From Helicobacteraceae bacterium (GTDB lineage Bacteria; Campylobacterota; Campylobacteria; Campylobacterales; Sulfurimonadaceae): a stretch of DNA of 9,750 nucleotides. Position 1 is the first letter of the stretch. Every line of letters begins with the position of its first letter. Shown here piece after piece: positions 5,842 through 9,750 of this stretch. The notes under the pieces are model-generated. The model was not told the origin of the DNA. It made no database searches and saw nothing but the letters and a program-made list of their open reading frames with translations. Both the position numbers and the translations under genes were made by a program. The DNA lies in contig JALSUN010000118.1 in assembly GCA_027061425.1 (NCBI GenBank), positions 1-9,750 of the forward strand. Direction: 5' to 3'.

Positions 5842-7638
5842 TTATTTATATATCAACTTGATTTTTTTTGCATCACTTTCACTGAGTATGGCTGAAATTT
5901 CACTTTCAGAGGCATTTTTTAGTGCCTCAAAGGTACCCAGATGCTGAAGCAGTTTTTGTACTTTTGCCTGTGAAATTCCTTTTGTGTTTAACAACTTGGA
6001 CTCTTGGTCACGCTTGAGCTTGGTTTTTTTGTGAAAGGTGATGGCAAAACGGTGGGCTTCATCTCTTACTCTTTGTATCCATTGAAGGCGTTTGTCGGTA
6101 GGTGGCAGTTTAAATGTCTCGTTAATGGTATGTAGTTGGTCATGTGCCTTGCCTTTTGCTCTGTGAGACTTGGCATCTATCTTCTCTTTAGAGATGGCAA
6201 TGACATCGAGGTTGACCCCTGCAGAGTCTAACAGGTCTTTTGCCAAAGAGAGGAGGGTGGTTCCTCCATCGATCACCCAGAGGTCTGGTGGTGGATTTTT
6301 TTCAAAACCCTCTATCCTTCTACTTAAGGTCTCTTTCATCTGTCCATATTCATCACGGGCTTCAAGATGGTAGTGCCGGTATCCTGATTTGTCAAACTGT
6401 TCTCCATCAAAGGTGATCATACCACCTACTGTCGCTTCACCCGACATATGCGAGTTGTCAAAGACTTCCAAACGTTCGGGTAAGACTTGCAGGTTACAAA
6501 GTTCTTGGAGTTGCAGTGCAAGGCTATGGTAAGAGGTCTCTCTTTTTTGACGAAGCAGTTCGGTAGCATTATTAAGTGCCAGCTCTACAAGACGTTTCTT
6601 AGCACCTATTTTAGGATGAACAATATGTGCTTTTTTGTCAAACAAATCACTAAGGTGTTCTGTCACTAAAGAGGCACTCTCAAAAGGGTGTGCTGTTAAT
6701 ATAGTAGCGATAATAGGGGGTCTCTCTACCCCATAAAACTCTAAAATGGCCCGTTCATAAGCCTCATCTCTGTCAAAACCACTGTTGATGTTAATAAATC
6801 CATGAGATGAAGAGATCACTTTTCCTGAACGCATGAAGAGCCTGACTATAGCAGCGCGTTGATTGTTGGCTTCGATAGCAAAAATGTCATAGTTCTCATT
6901 AGAAGCGATATCAATATGTGAAAGGAGTTCACTTTTAGAGATACGATCGATCCTGTCTCTGAGTTGTGTGGCCTCTTCAAAACGTAAAGCTTCCGCATAA
7001 AAGTACATTTTCTCTGTTAACTTTTTAGTAAGTACTTTTTTATGCTCGATATAACGTATGGCCTCAGTGACGATGGCATCATACTGGGCCTTTGGTACCT
7101 CTTTCTCACAAGGCGCAAGACACTGTTGCATCTGGTAATAGAGACAGGCTTTTTTCTCTTTAAGACAGCTCTTTTTTTGAACCAACATGCAAAGTTCATA
7201 GAGAGAGTCTAAAATGTCTCTAGCACCTATAGAGTAGGGACCAAAATACTGTATATCTTTACCTCTAAGGACTTTTCTAGTGATCTCAAAACGGGGGTAC
7301 TTCTCATTATGGTCTATGTAAATATAAGGGTAGGTCTTATCATCACGAAGCAAGATGTTGTATTTGGGTTTGAGTTGCTTGATGAGAGAATTTTCCAAGA
7401 TGAGGGCGTCATGCTCACTGTTAACAACGATGTAGTGCATAGACTTGGTTTCATTAAGCATCTTAACAATACGTGGAGAGAGTCTGGTGTTGGGATGTAG
7501 CTTGGGTGTAAAAAGAAAGTAGCTTTTAACACGGTTAAAAAGGTTTTTTGCTTTACCTATATAAAGAAGTCTTCCATTAGCATCAAAATACTGGTAAATG
7601 CCTGGGGCTTTTGGGAGTGCACGGATGGTCTCTATCAC
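5842..7638 (-). CDS. uvrC: UvrABC system protein C, excinuclease nuclease subunit
   Basis: UvrC makes the dual incisions in nucleotide excision repair after UvrA/UvrB load on damaged DNA. This 598-residue protein has the complete family architecture. The N-terminal GIY-YIG nuclease (3' incision) has GIY at 13-15, YIG at 26-28, R36 and E82 in LENSLIK. Four cysteines C158, C165, C173 and C177 match the conserved set reported to bind an iron-sulfur cluster in E. coli UvrC. A UVR motif for UvrB contact lies near 213-230 (FYAEALRFEEATQLRDRI). The RNase H-like nuclease (5' incision) has D394 (FDNSH), D457 (VIDGG), D526 and H529 (RDEAHRFA). A helix-hairpin-helix tail spans about 545-598. The start is GTG, overlapping the upstream stop as GTGA, with GGAG 8 bases upstream; this supports translational coupling to the DUF721 gene. 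Length is close to the usual 590-610. Confidence 0.97.
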   Translation of the reverse strand: MIETIRALPKAPGIYQYFDANGRLLYIGKAKNLFNRVKSYFLFTPKLHPNTRLSPRIVKMLNETKSMHYIVVNSEHDALILENSLIKQLKPKYNILLRDDKTYPYIYIDHNEKYPRFEITRKVLRGKDIQYFGPYSIGARDILDSLYELCMLVQKKSCLKEKKACLYYQMQQCLAPCEKEVPKAQYDAIVTEAIRYIEHKKVLTKKLTEKMYFYAEALRFEEATQLRDRIDRISKSELLSHIDIASNENYDIFAIEANNQRAAIVRLFMRSGKVISSSHGFININSGFDRDEAYERAILEFYGVERPPIIATILTAHPFESASLVTEHLSDLFDKKAHIVHPKIGAKKRLVELALNNATELLRQKRETSYHSLALQLQELCNLQVLPERLEVFDNSHMSGEATVGGMITFDGEQFDKSGYRHYHLEARDEYGQMKETLSRRIEGFEKNPPPDLWVIDGGTTLLSLAKDLLDSAGVNLDVIAISKEKIDAKSHRAKGKAHDQLHTINETFKLPPTDKRLQWIQRVRDEAHRFAITFHKKTKLKRDQESKLLNTKGISQAKVQKLLQHLGTFEALKNASESEISAILSESDAKKIKLIYK

Positions 7639-8078
7639 CCTTTTTTCTCCACTATGGTGTCTCTTATCTTTTCGATGATGTTGTGAAGTTTTTCATTTTG
7701 AACAGGATTTTCAAAATCTCCTTGGGCTTGTTCTTCAAAAAGTAGTTCAGTGTCTCTTGTAAAAAGTTTCTGCTTGGGTTGAGGTGTGTGCGATACATAA
7801 GCACGTATATCTTCAAATTCTATATCTTCACAACTTGCAGGAGGATAATGTTTTAAAGGCGTTTTAATTGAAGCGATGATAATATCAAACTCTTGTTTAG
7901 CGCCAGGATGGCTAAAAACAAAAGTAAGTACTTTATGTTTGATATATGCAAACAGTACCAACCCTTGTAAATGGGGCGGAAAGAGTGCCTTCACAGCATC
8001 GATACACTGATGTTGTTGTAATTTTTTATACTGAGGTTGACCAATAAGATGCGAAAGTACTTGAGCCGAATTTTTCAT
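7635..8078 (-). CDS. DUF721 (DciA-like) family protein
   Basis: This 147-residue protein resembles the DUF721 family, whose best-known member DciA helps load the replicative helicase in bacteria lacking DnaC/DnaI. Visible family-like features are the N-terminal helical segment (about 4-30), ALFPPHLQGLVLFAYIKHK (31-49) and a beta hairpin with KVLTFVFSHPGAKQEFDI (49-66), where the family has a hydrophobic strand then a conserved helix leading to a ring of amphipathic residues. The C-terminal third (about 95-147) is polar and charged and probably disordered. Assignment rests on pattern resemblance, so the replication role is inferred. The start ATG at 8078 has no obvious Shine-Dalgarno sequence, but a TATAAT box ends only 6 bases before it, so the mRNA may be leaderless. 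The gene ends in a 4-base GTGA overlap with uvrC. Confidence 0.75.
   Translation of the reverse strand: MKNSAQVLSHLIGQPQYKKLQQHQCIDAVKALFPPHLQGLVLFAYIKHKVLTFVFSHPGAKQEFDIIIASIKTPLKHYPPASCEDIEFEDIRAYVSHTPQPKQKLFTRDTELLFEEQAQGDFENPVQNEKLHNIIEKIRDTIVEKKG
8027..8032 (+). promoter_or_regulatory. Candidate -10 box for lipoprotein-nadB-nhaD transcription (TATACT)
   Basis: TATACT lies within the 5' end of the oppositely oriented DUF721 gene, 16 bases before the ATG of the small lipoprotein. It is preceded by a T-rich run but no clear -35 hexamer. If used, transcription would begin near 8039 and the leader would be very short. Weak evidence. Confidence 0.25.
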
Positions 8079-8168
8079 ACGGTGATTATAACAGTTAGCT
8101 TATTAATGTTGAGCGGTTGTGGCTATAAAGACAACCCCGTTTATGTTCCAGCAGATAAGGCAAAATAA
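8049..8168 (+). CDS. Very small lipoprotein, LptM-like (39 aa)
   Basis: An unbroken frame of 39 codons encodes a textbook lipoprotein signal: basic start MRKYLSR, hydrophobic core TVIITVSLLM, lipobox LSGC with C24 at the lipidation site. The mature part is only 16 residues, CGYKDNPVYVPADKAK, and its start resembles the LptM (YifL) signature of E. coli, GCGLKGPLYFP. LptM is an outer-membrane lipoprotein that assists maturation of the LPS translocon LptD/LptE. The ATG at 8049 has GAGG at 8033-8036, a rather long 12-base spacing; TTG at 8061 is an alternative that would give 35 residues with a shorter basic region. It ends 2 bases before nadB, suggesting co-transcription. The 5' end overlaps the first 30 bases of the divergent DUF721 gene. 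The lipoprotein call is strong; the LptM link is a motif-based inference. Confidence 0.78.
   Translation: MRKYLSRIFHTVIITVSLLMLSGCGYKDNPVYVPADKAK
8085..8112 (-). promoter_or_regulatory. Candidate promoter for the DUF721-uvrC unit, predicting a leaderless mRNA
   Basis: On the minus strand a perfect TATAAT (8090-8085) is preceded at 16-base spacing by TCAACA (8112-8107), a 4-of-6 match to the -35 consensus. Transcription would start about at 8078, the A of the DUF721 ATG. The promoter lies entirely inside the coding sequence of the plus-strand small lipoprotein. Confidence 0.5.
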
Positions 8169-8170
8169 AA

Positions 8171-9616
8171 ATGATGAACCAGTATGATGTAGTGATCATA
8201 GGTGCAGGAGTCGCAGGACTTTATACGGCTATGAATTTGCCTAAAGAGAAAAGAGTGCTGATCATCAACAAGGCCCACCCTTGGGAGTGCAACACCTTTT
8301 ATGCCCAAGGTGGTGTGACAACAGCAAAAGATGATGCTGACATACCACTGCATATAAAAGATACTATTGATGCGGGTGCAGGTCTGTGTGATGCAAAAGC
8401 TGTTGAGGTACTCAGTCAACACTCTCAAGCGGTCATTCATGACCTTATAGACTTAGGTTTTAAGTTTGATGCTGACGATACCGGCGCACTCCTTTATACA
8501 CAAGAAGCAGCCCACTCGCAAAAACGTATTTTACATGCGGGAGGGGATGCAACAGGACGCTATCTGCATCACTTTTTATTAGACAAAAACGAGCACCCTA
8601 TGCTAGAAGGTGCGACTGTGTGTGACTTGCTTGTCAAAGATAATAGAAATTATGGTCTGGTGGTGATGCATGAAGGCGAACAAAAGACCATCTTGGCTGA
8701 GACGATTGTCATCGCGAGTGGTGGTGTTGGTGCCCTTTTTGAGTACCATACTAACGCCTCAAGTATTAGTGGTGAATTGCAAGGTATCTGTCTTGAAAAG
8801 GAAATTCCTTTAGAATACATGGAGATGTTACAGTTTCATCCCACTGTGTATGTAGACAATGCTACTGCGCAAAAGCAACTTTTAACTGAGGCTTTACGAG
8901 GTGAGGGCGCACAAGTTGTGGATGATGAAGATAAGCGCTTTCTATTTGACTATGATAAACGGGGAGAGATGGCACCAAGAGACATTGTGAGTCGTGCTAT
9001 TTTTGATTATGCACAAAAGACGGGTAAACAGGTCTTTCTCTCTTTTAAAAGTTTTGAATACAGTTACTTTAAACAGCGCTTTCCAAATATAGAGAACAAG
9101 TTTAGCTCTTTAGGTTATACCCTTCCTCATGATAAAGTTCCGATCTCTCCTGCCTTTCATTACGCTATAGGTGGGATTAAAACAGACCTTAATGGTAAGG
9201 TGCCTTCAGTAGAAGGGTTATATGCTGTGGGAGAAGTAGCCTCAACGGGGGTACATGGTGCGAACCGACTGGCATCTAATTCACTCTTAGAGGGTCTTGT
9301 CTTTTCAGCGAGAGCAGCAGAGCAGATCGCGCAACATGACTCAAAAACAGCATCTCCTCATTTTGATGTAAAAACACTACCATGGAGTCTTAAAGAGGAT
9401 AAGGCTAAAAAAGATCGTTTAAGAGAGATCATGTGGGAAAAGGTCTCCATAGTGAGAACTTCCAAGGGGCTTAATGAAGCTTTACAAGAGATTAATGGTA
9501 TGCTTTCACAAAAGTTAGGACGTATGCTTTATTTGCGTCTGTTGACGGCAAAAGAGATCGTCACGTCAGCACTAAACAGGGTCGAATCTGTAGGTGTACA
9601 TTATAGAAAAAACTAA
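8171..9616 (+). CDS. nadB: L-aspartate oxidase (NAD biosynthesis)
   Basis: NadB is a cytosolic FAD enzyme that oxidises L-aspartate to iminoaspartate, which NadA condenses with dihydroxyacetone phosphate to quinolinate for NAD synthesis; it can use fumarate or oxygen as acceptor. The 481-residue protein has the FAD dinucleotide-binding motif VVIIGAGVAGLY (7-18) and NTFYAQGGV (41-49), with no covalent-flavin histidine as in SdhA/FrdA. Active-site blocks are QFHPT (H223), TEALRGEGA (239-247), APRDIVSRAI (R270), PAFHYAIGG (H330) and HGANRLASNSLLE (R366), matching E. coli H244, R290, H351 and R386 by motif. It is shorter than the 540-residue E. coli enzyme, with a trimmed C-terminal helical domain. 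Two adjacent ATGs (8171, 8174) are possible starts; AAGG at 8157-8160 serves either. nadA is not in the window. It lies 2 bases after the small lipoprotein gene and 9 bases before nhaD. Confidence 0.97.
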   Translation: MMNQYDVVIIGAGVAGLYTAMNLPKEKRVLIINKAHPWECNTFYAQGGVTTAKDDADIPLHIKDTIDAGAGLCDAKAVEVLSQHSQAVIHDLIDLGFKFDADDTGALLYTQEAAHSQKRILHAGGDATGRYLHHFLLDKNEHPMLEGATVCDLLVKDNRNYGLVVMHEGEQKTILAETIVIASGGVGALFEYHTNASSISGELQGICLEKEIPLEYMEMLQFHPTVYVDNATAQKQLLTEALRGEGAQVVDDEDKRFLFDYDKRGEMAPRDIVSRAIFDYAQKTGKQVFLSFKSFEYSYFKQRFPNIENKFSSLGYTLPHDKVPISPAFHYAIGGIKTDLNGKVPSVEGLYAVGEVASTGVHGANRLASNSLLEGLVFSARAAEQIAQHDSKTASPHFDVKTLPWSLKEDKAKKDRLREIMWEKVSIVRTSKGLNEALQEINGMLSQKLGRMLYLRLLTAKEIVTSALNRVESVGVHYRKN

Positions 9617-9625
9617 GGAATACAA

Positions 9626-9750
9626 ATGCATGAAACTGCTATTGATCTGACAACGACTTGGATAGGTGTTGTCTCGTTCGCCATATTTATTATAGGTTAC
9701 TACTTTATTGCGGCTGAGGAGAAATACCATATCAACAAGGCCAAACCAGC
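9626..9750 (+). CDS. nhaD: NhaD-type sodium/proton antiporter, N-terminus (partial, runs off right edge)
   Basis: Only the first 41 codons are present. They encode a short hydrophilic start (MHETAIDLTTT), one membrane helix (about 12-30, WIGVVSFAIFIIGYYFIAA) and then AEEKYHINKAKP. The sequence AEEK-x-H-x-x-K-x-KP after the first helix is characteristic of NhaD antiporters of the ion transporter superfamily, which export Na+ (or Li+) in exchange for protons across the inner membrane. The ATG follows AAGGA at 6-base spacing; this ribosome-binding site overlaps the nadB stop codon, so the genes are probably co-transcribed. The assignment rests on a short fragment, though the motif is distinctive. 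Confidence 0.78.
   Translation, partial: MHETAIDLTTTWIGVVSFAIFIIGYYFIAAEEKYHINKAKP

Noticed and set aside
8171..9616. Fumarate reductase or succinate dehydrogenase flavoprotein instead of NadB
   Set aside because: The covalent FAD histidine motif is absent, the protein has the NadB-specific FYAQGGV and HYAIGG blocks, and no Fe-S or membrane subunit gene is adjacent.

Overview
The window looks like a chromosomal segment of a Campylobacterota (epsilonproteobacterial) bacterium, probably a Sulfurovum- or Sulfurimonas-like free-living member. This is inferred from protein character, not from a database search: a short (481 aa) NadB followed by an NhaD-type antiporter, a stand-alone Aer/CetB-type PAS protein, a UvrC following a DUF721 gene, and a moderately AT-rich composition with tightly packed genes. 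No rRNA, tRNA, CRISPR array, insertion sequence or phage gene is visible.

Layout. Six genes on the minus strand are read from about 8078 down to the left edge: a DUF721 (DciA-like) protein, uvrC (GTGA overlap), a 132-bp gap holding a 56-nt hairpin, an Aer/CetB-like PAS protein, a PAS-like/two-Hpt protein, a large hybrid histidine kinase with a NIT-type sensor, and a CheY-like response regulator cut by the window edge. The last four are 9 to 14 bases apart, each with its own Shine-Dalgarno sequence, and look like one operon. Diverging from them on the plus strand are a 39-codon lipoprotein gene (easily missed because it overlaps the 5' end of the DUF721 gene), nadB, and the first 41 codons of an nhaD-like Na+/H+ antiporter that runs off the right edge.

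How the genes may work together. The four signalling genes supply every step of a multistep phosphorelay: periplasmic NIT sensor, kinase His412, receiver Asp835, Hpt His306, and output receiver Asp58. A soluble FAD-type PAS protein is encoded first. Several parts are degenerate in an orderly way: the second Hpt domain has Ile in place of the phosphoryl-accepting His, and two receiver-like domains flanking the one canonical receiver of the kinase have lost key residues. This suggests a relay with docking or regulatory pseudo-domains. The input signal is unknown; a redox or nitrogen-oxide cue is a guess from the PAS and NIT families. The other genes are housekeeping: replication-related DUF721, nucleotide excision repair, NAD synthesis, a putative LptM-like outer-membrane lipoprotein, and ion homeostasis.
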